Source of the DNA: Bradyrhizobium japonicum USDA 6
GTDB lineage: Bacteria; Pseudomonadota; Alphaproteobacteria; Rhizobiales; Xanthobacteraceae
DNA: 64,000 bases
Assembly: GCF_000284375.1 (NCBI RefSeq)
Contig: NC_017249.1
Span: 7,495,001 to 7,559,000 of the forward strand
Reading direction: 5' to 3'
The translations under genes and the position numbers were made by a program. The notes under the pieces are model-generated. The model saw only the letters and a program-made list of their open reading frames with translations, did not search any database and was not told where the DNA came from. Every line of letters begins with the position of its first letter. Within the stretch, counting starts at the first letter, position 1. This document shows positions 13,084-20,418 of the stretch, in pieces.

Positions 13084-13275
13084 CTAGCCGGGCCGATACG
13101 CTCCGGTCACGGGGTCACGTTTCAGCTTCTGAATTTCCCCGGCATGGGCGGCTTCAGCGACGCGCGACAGGCGCATCTCCTCCAGCTCGTGGTTGATCCG
13201 GACAGCGGTCTTGTAGGCCCAGCGGACCACGGCAAGCCCGCCCAGGACGCCCGCGAAAGCGACAAACGGCGGCAT
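13084..13275 (-). CDS. Conserved small hypothetical protein (63 aa)
   Basis: The 63-residue product begins MPPFVAFAGVLGGLAVVRWAY, a single hydrophobic segment, then a charged helix (INHELEEMRLSRVAEAAH) and a short tail ending RDPVTGAYRPG. It looks like a small single-pass membrane protein with a cytoplasmic tail. AAGGA seven bases before ATG 13275 supports translation. It lies between sppA and glyQ in the same orientation, 104 bases after the sppA stop. I recall similar proteins at this place in related rhizobia but know no function. Confidence 0.75.
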   Translation of the reverse strand: MPPFVAFAGVLGGLAVVRWAYKTAVRINHELEEMRLSRVAEAAHAGEIQKLKRDPVTGAYRPG

Positions 13276-13379
13276 CGGTCGATCCTTGTCTAGTGCTCAG
13301 CCCCCACCGACATTCTTGCGCAGACCGGGCCGCGCCGCAATTGGCTCGGCCCGGACCAAATGGCGCGGGAGGGTGTCGC

Positions 13380-14288
13380 CTAGAACCCGAATTTCGCCCA
13401 GATCGCCCGCGTCTCGACCGCCGAGATCAGCTCATCCGGCAGGCCGGCCATTGTTTCCATGGCCGAAAGCTGGCCCGCACCGGGCGATTTCCGCCCCAGA
13501 AGGCCCGAGAGCAGACCGGTCGGCTGGGCGATCACGGGGGTGAGAACCTTCTCGCCGTAGCGGGCACGAAGAGTTGAGCGGAGATCGCCGATGCCGTCGG
13601 CGAGCCCGAGCGCGATCGAACTCTCGCCGGCCCAGTATTCGCCGGTGAAGAGGGTGTCGTCGGCGCCCTTCAGCCGCGCGCCGCGGCTCTCCTTCACCAG
13701 CGCGATGAAGATCTGGTGGATCTCGCGCTGGAGCGCCTTCAGCCTCGCGACGTCGTCGGGGTTCTCCGGGAGGAACGGATCGAGCATCGCCTTGTGCGCG
13801 CCGGCGGTGTAGAGCCGCCGCTCGATGCCGAGCCGCTTGATCGCCTCCTGGAAACCAAAACTGCCGCCGACCACGCCGATCGAGCCGAGGATGGAGGACG
13901 GATCGCAGATGATCTCGTCGCCGGCGCAGGCGATCATGTAGCCGCCGGACGCCGCGACGTCCTCGACGAACACCAGCACGGGCAGCTTCTTCTCCGCCGC
14001 GAGTTGCTTGATGCGCAGATAGATCTGGCGCGACTGCACCGGCGAGCCGCCGGGCGAATTGATCACCAGCGCCACCGCCTTGGCGTTCCGGTACGAAAAC
14101 GCCCGCTCCAGCACCCGCGCGACGCCCGCAAGCGTCATGCCCGGGCGCAGCGGCGTCACCGCACCGATCACACCGGACAGCCGCACCACCGGCACCACCG
14201 CCGTGCCGGGACGGAAGCGCGCCGGGAGATATTGCATGAGCTTGTCGGCCAGGCCGGAACCCTCGCGATCGTTCAATTGTTCGGCCAT
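13380..14288 (-). CDS. sppA: S49-family signal peptide peptidase (SppA/SohB type)
   Basis: This 302-residue protein belongs to the S49 serine peptidases that degrade cleaved signal peptides or membrane protein fragments. The fold is visible as INSPGGSPVQSRQIY, VEDVAASGGYMIACAGD and SSILGSIGVVGG. The nucleophile is Ser114 (ASGGY) and the general base Lys166 (HKAMLDPF); the 52-residue separation equals that of the short 36-kDa type SppA, so this is the single-domain form. No strong N-terminal membrane segment is visible, only a moderately hydrophobic VVPVVRLSGVIGAV that starts the domain. A CtrA-like box lies 15 bases upstream of the start. Confidence 0.9.
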   Translation of the reverse strand: MAEQLNDREGSGLADKLMQYLPARFRPGTAVVPVVRLSGVIGAVTPLRPGMTLAGVARVLERAFSYRNAKAVALVINSPGGSPVQSRQIYLRIKQLAAEKKLPVLVFVEDVAASGGYMIACAGDEIICDPSSILGSIGVVGGSFGFQEAIKRLGIERRLYTAGAHKAMLDPFLPENPDDVARLKALQREIHQIFIALVKESRGARLKGADDTLFTGEYWAGESSIALGLADGIGDLRSTLRARYGEKVLTPVIAQPTGLLSGLLGRKSPGAGQLSAMETMAGLPDELISAVETRAIWAKFGF

Positions 14289-14302
14289 GCCGTTACCTCT
14301 GA

Positions 14303-14317
14303 TTAACCATTTCTTAT
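14303..14317. promoter_or_regulatory. Possible CtrA box (TTAACCAT; TTAA-N7-TTAT)
   Basis: The sequence TTAACCATTTCTTAT contains the full TTAACCAT half-site and fits the TTAA-N7-TTAA CtrA consensus with one mismatch. It lies between the divergent sppA and the small ORF at 14400. Confidence 0.4.
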
Positions 14318-14399
14318 CACGCGACTGTCATTGGAAGTGCCCGGAACGTGTTTTGCAGATTCCCCGTTGGGAAGCTGCAATGAGGCAGCGGAGAACACC

Positions 14400-14498
14400 A
14401 TGAAAATCTATCTGCTGTTGCTGCTGGTCGGTGCGCTGTTCATGGCGATCCGTCTGACGAGCCCGCAAGAGCAGCAGTCGGAATCGCTTCCGCAGTAA
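14400..14498 (+). CDS. Putative 32-residue membrane peptide
   Basis: ATG 14400 opens a 33-codon frame: MKIYLLLLLVGALFMAIRLT, then a short polar tail SPQEQQSESLPQ. It resembles a tiny single-pass membrane or secreted peptide. GGAGA lies five bases before the ATG, a good ribosome site, and a CtrA-like box lies about 85 bases upstream. It runs convergently into the 3' end of the methyltransferase gene and overlaps it by 59 bases. I know no named family; coding status rests on the ribosome site and the membrane-like composition. Confidence 0.5.
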   Translation: MKIYLLLLLVGALFMAIRLTSPQEQQSESLPQ

Positions 14499-15270
14499 GT
14501 CGTCGCGGCTCCGCCAGCGGCAAGAGCGCCCTCCCCTCCAGAATCTCCGTCACCTGATTTTTAGGCACGCCTGACTCGTCGTTGAGCATGAGGCCCGGCA
14601 GCAGTCGCGTCGGAGCCCGGCCGCCTTTGACCGCGCGCACCAGCACGCGGATCGCGGGCCGTCCCGCCTCGCCGTGAACCGGCAGGATCGACAGGCTGCC
14701 GAAGCCGCGTGACAGCGCAGTCAAAACCTCCGCGATCCCATCGGCGCGCCAGATCAGGGTCAGCGCGCCGTCCGATCGGAGAATGCGCCGCGCCGCATGC
14801 ACCCATGCATTCAGCGTCTCCTCGCTCGCAACATGCGCGGTGCGGCGCGCCTGATCGGGCGAACCGCGATGGCGTGCGGGATCGTTGAAGGGCGGGTTCA
14901 TCAGCACCACGTCGACGCTGTCGGGCACGAGGCCATTTGCCGCAAACGCCTGCGCGTCGGTCGTCACGTCGAGCACGATCGTCTCCGCGGCAATTCCGTT
15001 CGCCGCCGCATTGGCGCGCGCAAGCTCCGCCAGTTCCGGATCGATCTCGACCAGGCTCAGCCCGATACCGGCGACGCGCCGGCCGAGCGCCAGCCCGGCC
15101 GTGCCGATGCCGGCGCCGAGATCGACGACACGGTCGCCCGCCCGGGCCTCTGTCGCCGCCGCGAGCAGGATGGCGTCATGCCCGGCGCGGTGGCCGGACC
15201 GCTTCTGCCTCAAGCGCAATTGCCCGCCGAGAAAGGCGTCCTCGGTGAAGTCTGTGACGACGTCAATCAT
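14440..15270 (-). CDS. TrmN6-like methyltransferase
   Basis: The product is a class I SAM-dependent methyltransferase of the tRNA1(Val) adenine-37 N6-methyltransferase (TrmN6/YfiC) type. Motif I is VVDLGAGIGTAGLALGRR, the acidic motif is LVEIDPELAELA, and the N6-adenine catalytic motif is NPPFND. The N-terminal FLGGQLRLRQKRSGHRAGHDAILLAAA is typical of the group. I start it at ATG 15270 (276 residues), which overlaps the DUF2007 stop by eight bases; an ATG at 15285 is possible. The target tRNA cannot be told from sequence alone. Confidence 0.85.
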   Translation of the reverse strand: MIDVVTDFTEDAFLGGQLRLRQKRSGHRAGHDAILLAAATEARAGDRVVDLGAGIGTAGLALGRRVAGIGLSLVEIDPELAELARANAAANGIAAETIVLDVTTDAQAFAANGLVPDSVDVVLMNPPFNDPARHRGSPDQARRTAHVASEETLNAWVHAARRILRSDGALTLIWRADGIAEVLTALSRGFGSLSILPVHGEAGRPAIRVLVRAVKGGRAPTRLLPGLMLNDESGVPKNQVTEILEGRALLPLAEPRRLTAEAIPTAALAGSSDGSP

Positions 15271-15490
15271 CGCCGCGCAGTTCATGGCTGAGGCCGGCCT
15301 CGGTGAGGAGCTCCCTGGCCTCCTGGGCGTCATCCTCATGGACCAGGATCCGCCGCGGCAGGATGCCCAGCGAGCCCTCGATAATGCTCATGTTCTGGTC
15401 CAGCACCAGATGATGGATGTTGGCGCCGTCGAGCAGCGCGCCGATCGCCGACACCAGCACCATGTCGTTGGTCCGAACCAGTTCACGCAA
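15263..15490 (-). CDS. DUF2007 protein
   Basis: A 75-residue protein reading (M)RELVRTNDMVLVSAIGALLD, then LDQNMSIIEGSLGILPRRILVHEDD and ARELLTEAGL. This is the DUF2007 (putative signal-transducing) fold. I place the start at TTG 15490 because GGAGA lies eight bases upstream; longer versions have no such site. The end overlaps the TrmN6-like gene by eight bases, so the two are translationally coupled. The function of DUF2007 is not established. Confidence 0.82.
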   Translation of the reverse strand: MRELVRTNDMVLVSAIGALLDGANIHHLVLDQNMSIIEGSLGILPRRILVHEDDAQEARELLTEAGLSHELRGDD

Positions 15491-15623
15491 AACGCAGGTC
15501 TCCTGCCTGAAAGGGGCTAAAGCGGCAAATGTCAATGGTTCCGCGGCACTTGCCGCATCCGCTGCCAGTTTCTATTGTCTTTCCATCAGAATAGCCCTTC
15601 CGGGGCAAATATTGGAGACCGGC

Positions 15624-16631
15624 GTGGCCGTCATCGTACCTTTCGAAACTCCCGGCGCGTCGATCGAAGAGCTGGTTGCCCTTGTCGCCGGTGACATGGA
15701 GCGCGTCAACGCCACGATCCTGTCGCGGACCGGATCGGACGTCACCATGATCCCGGAGGTCGCCAACCATCTGATCTCCTCCGGGGGCAAGCGCCTGCGG
15801 CCCATGCTGACGCTCGCCATGGCCAACCTCGCCGGCTACACCGGCGACGGTCACATCAAGCTCGCAGCCTCCGTCGAGTTCATGCATACCGCGACCCTGC
15901 TCCACGACGACGTGGTCGACGAGAGCGAGATGCGCCGCGGCAAGCTGTCGGCGCGCATGCTCTGGGGCAACGAGGCGAGCGTGCTGGTCGGCGACTTCCT
16001 GCTCGGCCAGGCGTTCCGCATGATGGTCGAGGTCGGCTCGCTCCGCGCGCTCGACATCCTCTCCGCGGCCGCCGCCACCATCGCCGAGGGCGAGGTGATG
16101 CAGCTTGCCGCCGCCAAGAACACCGCCACCACCGAGGACGAATATCTCGCCGTGATCCGCGGCAAGACCGCCGAGCTGTTCGCCGCCGCCTGCGAGGTCG
16201 GCCCCGTCATCGCCAACCGCCCGAAGGCGGAACAGACCGCCTGCCGCTCGGTCGGCATGAATCTCGGCATCGCCTTCCAGCTCGTCGACGACGTGCTCGA
16301 CTATGGCGGCAAGAGCGCCAAGCTCGGCAAGAACACCGGCGACGATTTCCGCGAGGGGAAGATCACGCTGCCGGTCGTGCTCGCCTTCCGCCGCGGCAAC
16401 GACACCGAGCGCGCCTTCTGGATCCGGGCGCTGGAGCGCGGCGAGATCGGCGACACCGACCTCGACCATGCCATCGGCCTGATGAACAAGCACCGCGCGC
16501 TCGAGGATACGCTCAGCCGCGCCCAGCACTACGGCGCCATGGCCGTCGACGCGCTGGCGCTGTTCCCGTCCTCGCCGATGAAGAGCGCGCTGGAGCAGGT
16601 GGTCGCGTTCTGTCTGGCCCGGTCGCACTGA
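15624..16631 (+). CDS. ispB: Polyprenyl (octa/decaprenyl) diphosphate synthase
   Basis: This trans-prenyltransferase lengthens farnesyl diphosphate with IPP units to make the quinone side chain. Both aspartate-rich motifs are present: LLHDDVVDESEMRRG near residue 90 and QLVDDVLDYGG near residue 220, with GGKRLRP at the N-terminal IPP site. Start is GTG 15624, supported by GGAG six bases upstream, giving 335 residues, normal length. The frame is open further upstream but those residues are the antisense of the DUF2007 leader. Chain length (decaprenyl is usual in this group) is inferred, not seen. Confidence 0.93.
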   Translation: MAVIVPFETPGASIEELVALVAGDMERVNATILSRTGSDVTMIPEVANHLISSGGKRLRPMLTLAMANLAGYTGDGHIKLAASVEFMHTATLLHDDVVDESEMRRGKLSARMLWGNEASVLVGDFLLGQAFRMMVEVGSLRALDILSAAAATIAEGEVMQLAAAKNTATTEDEYLAVIRGKTAELFAAACEVGPVIANRPKAEQTACRSVGMNLGIAFQLVDDVLDYGGKSAKLGKNTGDDFREGKITLPVVLAFRRGNDTERAFWIRALERGEIGDTDLDHAIGLMNKHRALEDTLSRAQHYGAMAVDALALFPSSPMKSALEQVVAFCLARSH

Positions 16632-16674
16632 GCGAAACGGCTTAACGCTCCGCTTCCGCACCCCTATTAGCCCC

Positions 16675-16782
16675 GTCATCCTGCGGCGCTCGCCTAGCGA
16701 GCCTCGAAGGATGAATGGCCCGGATGCAGCCGGGCCGCCGCCCTCCGAGGCCTCCGCTACGCTTCGGCGCTTCAGGGTGACG
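16675..16782. repeat. Palindromic repeat (GTCATCCTG family)
   Basis: Starts GTCATCCTGCGGCGCTCGC and ends GCGCTTCAGGGTGAC, with inner GCCTCGAAGGATG opposed to the CCTCCGAGGCC region. A better-conserved copy is at 42026-42123. Confidence 0.75.
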
Positions 16783-16813
16783 GTGATGGATATGCGCACG
16801 CTGCATCAACATC

Positions 16814-16891
16814 GTCATTGCGAGCGCAGCGAAGCAATCCAGTCTGTCACCGCGGCAAGACTCTGAATTGCTTCGCTGTGCTCGCAATGAC
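16814..16891. repeat. Palindromic repeat (GTCATTGCGAG family)
   Basis: Second copy of the element at 5607: GTCATTGCGAGCGCAGCG at the left and CTCGCAATGAC at the right, with GAAGCAATCCAG opposed to CTGAATTGCTTC. Confidence 0.85.
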
Positions 16892-16916
16892 GGAGAGCCA
16901 GGCAGCGGCGCATTCC

Positions 16917-17055
16917 CTCTCTTGTCCCGGACGCGCTGCAGCGTGAAACGCTGCTGCGCAGAGCCGGGACCCACGCGACACGCAGCGATCAGCAATATGG
17001 GCCCCGGCTCTGCAGCGCACCGCCGAGGCGTTGCGCTGCGTCCGGGGTACGAGAG
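16917..17055. repeat. Palindromic repeat (CTCTCTTGTCCCGGACGC family)
   Basis: Left arm CTCTCTTGTCCCGGACGC and right arm GCGTCCGGGGTACGAGAG are imperfectly complementary. GCAGAGCCGGGACCC opposes GGGCCCCGGCTCTGC inside. The single copy in this window resembles an element common in Bradyrhizobium. Confidence 0.75.
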
Positions 17056-17128
17056 CATTTGCGCAGGTCCCTGCCGCACATCCCACCACTGACCCGACCG
17101 CGGCGTTCTCGCCAAACACTCCTCCACC

Positions 17129-17153
17129 AGTAACTTGCATTTTGAAAGCTACT
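17129..17153. promoter_or_regulatory. Probable HxlR operator
   Basis: AGTAACTT (17129-17136) and AAGCTACT (17146-17153) form an inverted repeat with 7 of 8 matching bases around a nine-base spacer, 16 bases before the HxlR start. The AGTA/TACT ends resemble known HxlR/YodB-family sites, suggesting autoregulation. Confidence 0.55.
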
Positions 17154-17169
17154 CACCTACCTTCCCGCC

Positions 17170-17685
17170 ATGCAGCCCAAATCCCCCTCCATCCTGGAAT
17201 GCCCGGTCGGCCGCGCCGTGGAGACGGTCGGCGAATGGTGGAGCATCCTGATCTTGCGGGATGCCTTCCAGGGCGCGACGAGGTTCGACGAATTTTCGCA
17301 AAGCCTCGGCATCGCACCGAACATCCTGTCGCGGCGCCTTGCCCATCTCACCGAGAGCGGCATGTTCGTGCGCCGCCGTTATCATGAAAGGCCGCCGCGG
17401 TACGAATACGTGCTGACGGAGAAGGCGCGGGATTTCTTCCCTGTGGTCGTGGCGCTGCTGGCCTTCGGCAACAGGCATCTCGCGCCCAAGGGCGAATCCA
17501 TCGTGCTGGCGAATCGGAGCGACGCTCGTCCGTTCGATCCGATCGTGGTCGATGCCGCCGACATGCGCCCGATCACCCTCGCCAATGCGGTCGTCGTCCC
17601 GGGTCCCCGCGCCAGCCGCGGGATGCGCAAGCGGCTCGCCTCGCTCAAAGCCATGAACCCGGCCGTCGCGCCGGCTGGAGACTGA
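17170..17685 (+). CDS. HxlR-family transcriptional regulator
   Basis: The 171-residue protein has the HxlR winged helix at residues 10-100: CPVGRAVETVGEWWSILILRDAFQG, FDEFSQSLGIAPNILSRRLAHLTESGM and RPPRYEYVLTEKARDF. Cys11 sits where redox-sensing HxlR proteins often carry a cysteine. The C-terminal 60 residues are a less conserved extension. An inverted repeat 16 bases before the start is the likely operator. The stop is one base from the next ATG, so it is in one operon with the FabF-like gene and probably controls it. Confidence 0.9.
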   Translation: MQPKSPSILECPVGRAVETVGEWWSILILRDAFQGATRFDEFSQSLGIAPNILSRRLAHLTESGMFVRRRYHERPPRYEYVLTEKARDFFPVVVALLAFGNRHLAPKGESIVLANRSDARPFDPIVVDAADMRPITLANAVVVPGPRASRGMRKRLASLKAMNPAVAPAGD

Positions 17686-17686
17686 C

Positions 17687-18949
17687 ATGCGTCGTATCGT
17701 CGTGACGGGAATGGGGGCGGTGTCGCCGCTCGGCTGCGGTGTTGAACTCTCCTGGCGCCGGCTGCTGGCCGGCCAGAGCGGGTTGCGCCCTCTGCCGGAA
17801 TGGTCGCAAGCGCTGCCCGCCCGCATTGCCGGTCTCGTGCCCGACAAGGCCGACGATGCCGAAGGCGGCTTCGACCCCGCGCAAGCCGCCGCACCAAAAG
17901 ACCAGCGCAAGATGGACCGCTTCATCCTGTTCGCGTTGCTCGCCACCGCCGAGGCGGTCGCGCAGGCCAAATGGGCGCCGCAGGACGCGAGCGCACAGGA
18001 ACGAACCGCGACGATCATCGCTTCCGGCGTCGGCGGCTTCCCGGCAATGGCGGAGGCGGTGCGCATCACCGAGCAGCGCGGCGCGCGCCGGCTCTCGCCC
18101 TTCACCATCCCCTCGTTTCTCGCCAATCTCGCCGCCGGCCACGTCTCGATCAAATACGGCTACAAGGGCGCGCTGGGCACACCGGTCACGGCCTGTGCCG
18201 CCGGCGTCCAGGCGATCGGCGATGCCGCGCGCATGATCCGCGCAGGCGAAGCCGATGTCGCGATCTGCGGCGGCGCGGAAGCCTGCATCGATATCGTCAG
18301 CATCGGCGGCTTTGCCGCGGCCCGCGCGCTGTCGAGCGGATTCAACGACGCGCCCGCGCGCGCCTCGCGCCCGTTCGATCGCGACCGCGACGGCTTTGTC
18401 ATGGGCGAAGGCGCGGGCATCCTGGTGATCGAGGAGCTGGAGCATGCACTGGCGCGCGGCGCCTCCCCGATTGCGGAGATCGTGGGCTACGGCACGACGG
18501 CGGACGCCTATCACATGACGTCGGGCCCGCCCGACGGCGACGGCGCCCGCCGTGCGATGGAGATCGCGCTCCGCCAGGCGAAGCTTGCGCCCGCGGATTT
18601 GCAGCATTTGAACGCGCATGCGACATCGACGCCGGCCGGCGACGAAAGCGAGCTCGGCGCGATCGCCGCGCTGTTCGGCCGCAACCGGAACATCGCGGTG
18701 AGCGCGACGAAATCGGCCACCGGCCATCTGCTCGGGGCCGCCGGCGGCCTCGAGGCGATCTTCACCGTCCTTGCCTTGCGCGACCAGGTCGCGCCGCCGA
18801 CGCGCAATTTCGAGAACGCAGATCCCGGCGCGGACGGCATCGACATCGTCGCAGGCAGCGCGCGGCCGATGCCGATGCTCAACGCCATCTCCAACGGATT
18901 TGGCTTTGGCGGGGTGAATGCCAGCGTGATCTTCCGCCGGATGGGCTGA
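17687..18949 (+). CDS. Beta-ketoacyl-ACP synthase (FabF-like)
   Basis: This 420-residue KAS II-type condensing enzyme has Cys170 (VTACAAGVQAIGD), His311 (LNAHATSTPAGD) and His347 (SATKSATGHLLGAAGG), the Cys-His-His triad, plus Lys342. N-terminal MRRIVVTGMGAVSPLG is typical. It sits in an HxlR-controlled operon without other fatty acid genes, so it is probably a specialised or accessory FabF rather than the housekeeping copy, which in this group usually lies with fabG/acpP. GGAG seven bases upstream of ATG 17687 lies inside the HxlR coding end. Substrate chain length cannot be read from the sequence. Confidence 0.92.
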   Translation: MRRIVVTGMGAVSPLGCGVELSWRRLLAGQSGLRPLPEWSQALPARIAGLVPDKADDAEGGFDPAQAAAPKDQRKMDRFILFALLATAEAVAQAKWAPQDASAQERTATIIASGVGGFPAMAEAVRITEQRGARRLSPFTIPSFLANLAAGHVSIKYGYKGALGTPVTACAAGVQAIGDAARMIRAGEADVAICGGAEACIDIVSIGGFAAARALSSGFNDAPARASRPFDRDRDGFVMGEGAGILVIEELEHALARGASPIAEIVGYGTTADAYHMTSGPPDGDGARRAMEIALRQAKLAPADLQHLNAHATSTPAGDESELGAIAALFGRNRNIAVSATKSATGHLLGAAGGLEAIFTVLALRDQVAPPTRNFENADPGADGIDIVAGSARPMPMLNAISNGFGFGGVNASVIFRRMG

Positions 18950-18993
18950 ACGAGAGGCCTTGCAATCGCAGCCCGCTTCGTTACCAAAACGGG

Positions 18994-19626
18994 ATGATCG
19001 AAACGAATTTCTGGCTGTTCCTGGCCGCAGCGTGTCTCATTGCCGCCATTCCCGGTCCCGGCATCTTCTACGTCGCGGCACGGACCTTGTCTGAAGGGCG
19101 CTACAGCGGCTTTGCGTCAACCGCGGGCACGGCGCTGGGCGGGCTGGTTCATGTCGTCGCGGGCAGCCTCGGCATCTCCGCGATCATCCTTGCCAGTGCG
19201 GAGCTGTTTGCCGTCGTAAAATTCATCGGCGCGCTCTATCTGGTCTGGCTCGGCATCAAGACCTTCCGCGGCGCCGGCCGCGCGCGCTCGCTGGAGAGCG
19301 AGCCCGTCGGCGACAGGCGCGCGTTCCGCGACGGCGTGCTTGTCGAGGCGCTGAACCCGAAGACCGCCGCATTCTTCCTCGCCTTCATTCCGCAGTTCCT
19401 CGATCCCGCGGGATCGAGCCCCACGCTGCAATTCATCGTGCTCGGCGCGATCTCGGTGATCCTGAACACGCTCGCCGATGTCGTCGTGGTGCTGATGGCA
19501 ACTGCAACGCGCACGCAGCTGATTGGCAGGCCGCATCTGATGCGGCGTCTGACCCAGGGCTCTGGCGTCTTCATCGCAGGCCTTGGCCTCTCGCTCGCGC
19601 TGGCGCGGCGGCCGGTGCAGGGCTAG
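18994..19626 (+). CDS. LysE-family exporter
   Basis: A 210-residue membrane protein starting MIETNFWLFLAAACLIAAIPG PGIFYVAARTLSEG, the LysE/RhtB N-terminal signature, with about six hydrophobic segments and the conserved LNPKTAAFFLAFIPQFL. Such proteins export amino acids or derivatives in exchange for protons. It begins 44 bases after the fabF-like stop in the same direction, so it may belong to the HxlR operon. The frame extends far upstream over fabF out of phase, and ATG 18994 is the natural start. Substrate unknown. Confidence 0.88.
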   Translation: MIETNFWLFLAAACLIAAIPGPGIFYVAARTLSEGRYSGFASTAGTALGGLVHVVAGSLGISAIILASAELFAVVKFIGALYLVWLGIKTFRGAGRARSLESEPVGDRRAFRDGVLVEALNPKTAAFFLAFIPQFLDPAGSSPTLQFIVLGAISVILNTLADVVVVLMATATRTQLIGRPHLMRRLTQGSGVFIAGLGLSLALARRPVQG

Positions 19627-19654
19627 CGAAGGTTGGCGGATGCGCTTGCTCCAT

Positions 19655-19675
19655 CTTCCATTGTACAATTGGAAG
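19655..19675. promoter_or_regulatory. Near-palindromic operator candidate upstream of RidA gene
   Basis: CTTCCA - TTGTACAA - T - TGGAAG: a perfect eight-base core flanked by complementary six-base arms with a one-base offset. Outer GCTCCAT (19648-19654) and ATGGAGC (19683-19689) extend the symmetry. ATTGTACAAT cores recall GntR-type sites; the binding protein is unknown. Confidence 0.5.
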
Positions 19676-19699
19676 ACGATCCATGGAGCGAGGTCGACG

Positions 19700-20116
19700 A
19701 TGACATCACGGGTAGAAACGTTAACTCCACCGAACACGCCAAAACCGATCGGCCCCTATAATCACATCGCCAAGGTCGGCGAACACATCTGGACCGGCGG
19801 GACCGCGGGCTTCGATCCGGAGACGGGACAGCTGGCCGGCGCCGATGTCGCCTCCCAGACGCGGCAAATCTTCAGATCGTTCGAGGCGATGCTGGCTGCG
19901 GTGGACTCCGACCTCAACCACGTCACCCACATCAATGTATTTCTCAAGCACATGTCGGACTTCGACGCGATGAACGAAGCCTATGTCGAGATGATGGGGG
20001 AGCACTGGCCCGCTCGTACCGTGTTTGCGGTGCAGGAGCTTCCGAAACCCGGCGTCATGCTGACCATGAATCTGACGGCTGTGACGAGACAAGCAACTTC
20101 GCCGGTGACGCGATAG
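19700..20116 (+). CDS. RidA/YjgF/Rid-family protein
   Basis: RidA-family proteins hydrolyse reactive enamine/imine intermediates made by PLP enzymes. The 138-residue product begins MTSRVETLTPPNTPKPIGPY and shows ADVASQTRQIFRSFEAMLAAV, INVFLKHMSDFDAMNEAYVEMM, the PARTVFAV arginine segment and the closing LPKPGVMLTMNLTAV. ATG 19700 has GAGG six bases upstream. A palindrome at 19655-19675 suggests its own promoter. Location beside a LysE exporter hints at an amino-acid related role. This could belong to a Rid subfamily other than the archetype. Confidence 0.9.
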   Translation: MTSRVETLTPPNTPKPIGPYNHIAKVGEHIWTGGTAGFDPETGQLAGADVASQTRQIFRSFEAMLAAVDSDLNHVTHINVFLKHMSDFDAMNEAYVEMMGEHWPARTVFAVQELPKPGVMLTMNLTAVTRQATSPVTR

Positions 20117-20125
20117 CCGAAGAAA

Positions 20126-20147
20126 GAAAGGGGCCGAAGCCCCTTTC
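20126..20147. terminator. Bidirectional terminator
   Basis: GAAAGGGGC-CGAA-GCCCCTTTC is a perfect nine-base-pair hairpin between the convergent RidA and His-Trp-rich genes, with T/A-rich arms at both ends. Confidence 0.8.
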
Positions 20148-20154
20148 TCAGATT

Positions 20155-20418
20155 TCACCAGTGGTGCCAATGATGCCAGCGGTGCCAGCGAGCCCAATGA
20201 TGCCAGCGCCAGCCGTCACCCCAATGATGGTGCCAGCCGTAACCACCCCAATAGTGCGGATGGTAGTAGCCTCCGTGGTCATGGCGTTGCCAGCAATGGC
20301 CCCATTCATTGCAGACATAGCCGATCGGCACCTCGATCGGTGCTGCTGACGCAGCCCCGCTCGACAGCGTGACCCCGCCAAGTGCGGCAAGGCCGACAAA
20401 CGCAGATACAAGTTTCAT
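20155..20418 (-). CDS. Secreted His/Trp-rich small protein
   Basis: An 87-residue protein with a clear signal peptide (MKLVSAFVGLAALGGV, cleavage near GAASA-AP). The mature part has a two-cysteine motif GYVCNEWGHCWQR and then a tail made almost wholly of His, Trp, Gly, Tyr and Arg (WHHHWGDGWRWHHWARWHRW). The composition suggests periplasmic metal binding, but that is inference. A very strong AGGAGGT ribosome site lies seven bases before the ATG, pointing to high expression. I recognise similar short proteins in Bradyrhizobium but no named function. Confidence 0.82.
   Translation of the reverse strand: MKLVSAFVGLAALGGVTLSSGAASAAPIEVPIGYVCNEWGHCWQRHDHGGYYHPHYWGGYGWHHHWGDGWRWHHWARWHRWHHWHHW

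Larger units (their letters stand above)
16632..17169. other. Intergenic region filled with three repeats
   Basis: No gene is supported between the prenyl synthase and the HxlR gene. Three palindromic repeats of different families lie end to end (16675, 16814, 16917), followed by the HxlR operator candidate at 17129. Confidence 0.8.

Noticed and set aside
17800..19626. 608-residue frame covering fabF-like and LysE genes
   Set aside because: Only the last 210 residues (LysE) are real; the first part is out of phase with fabF and Arg-rich.
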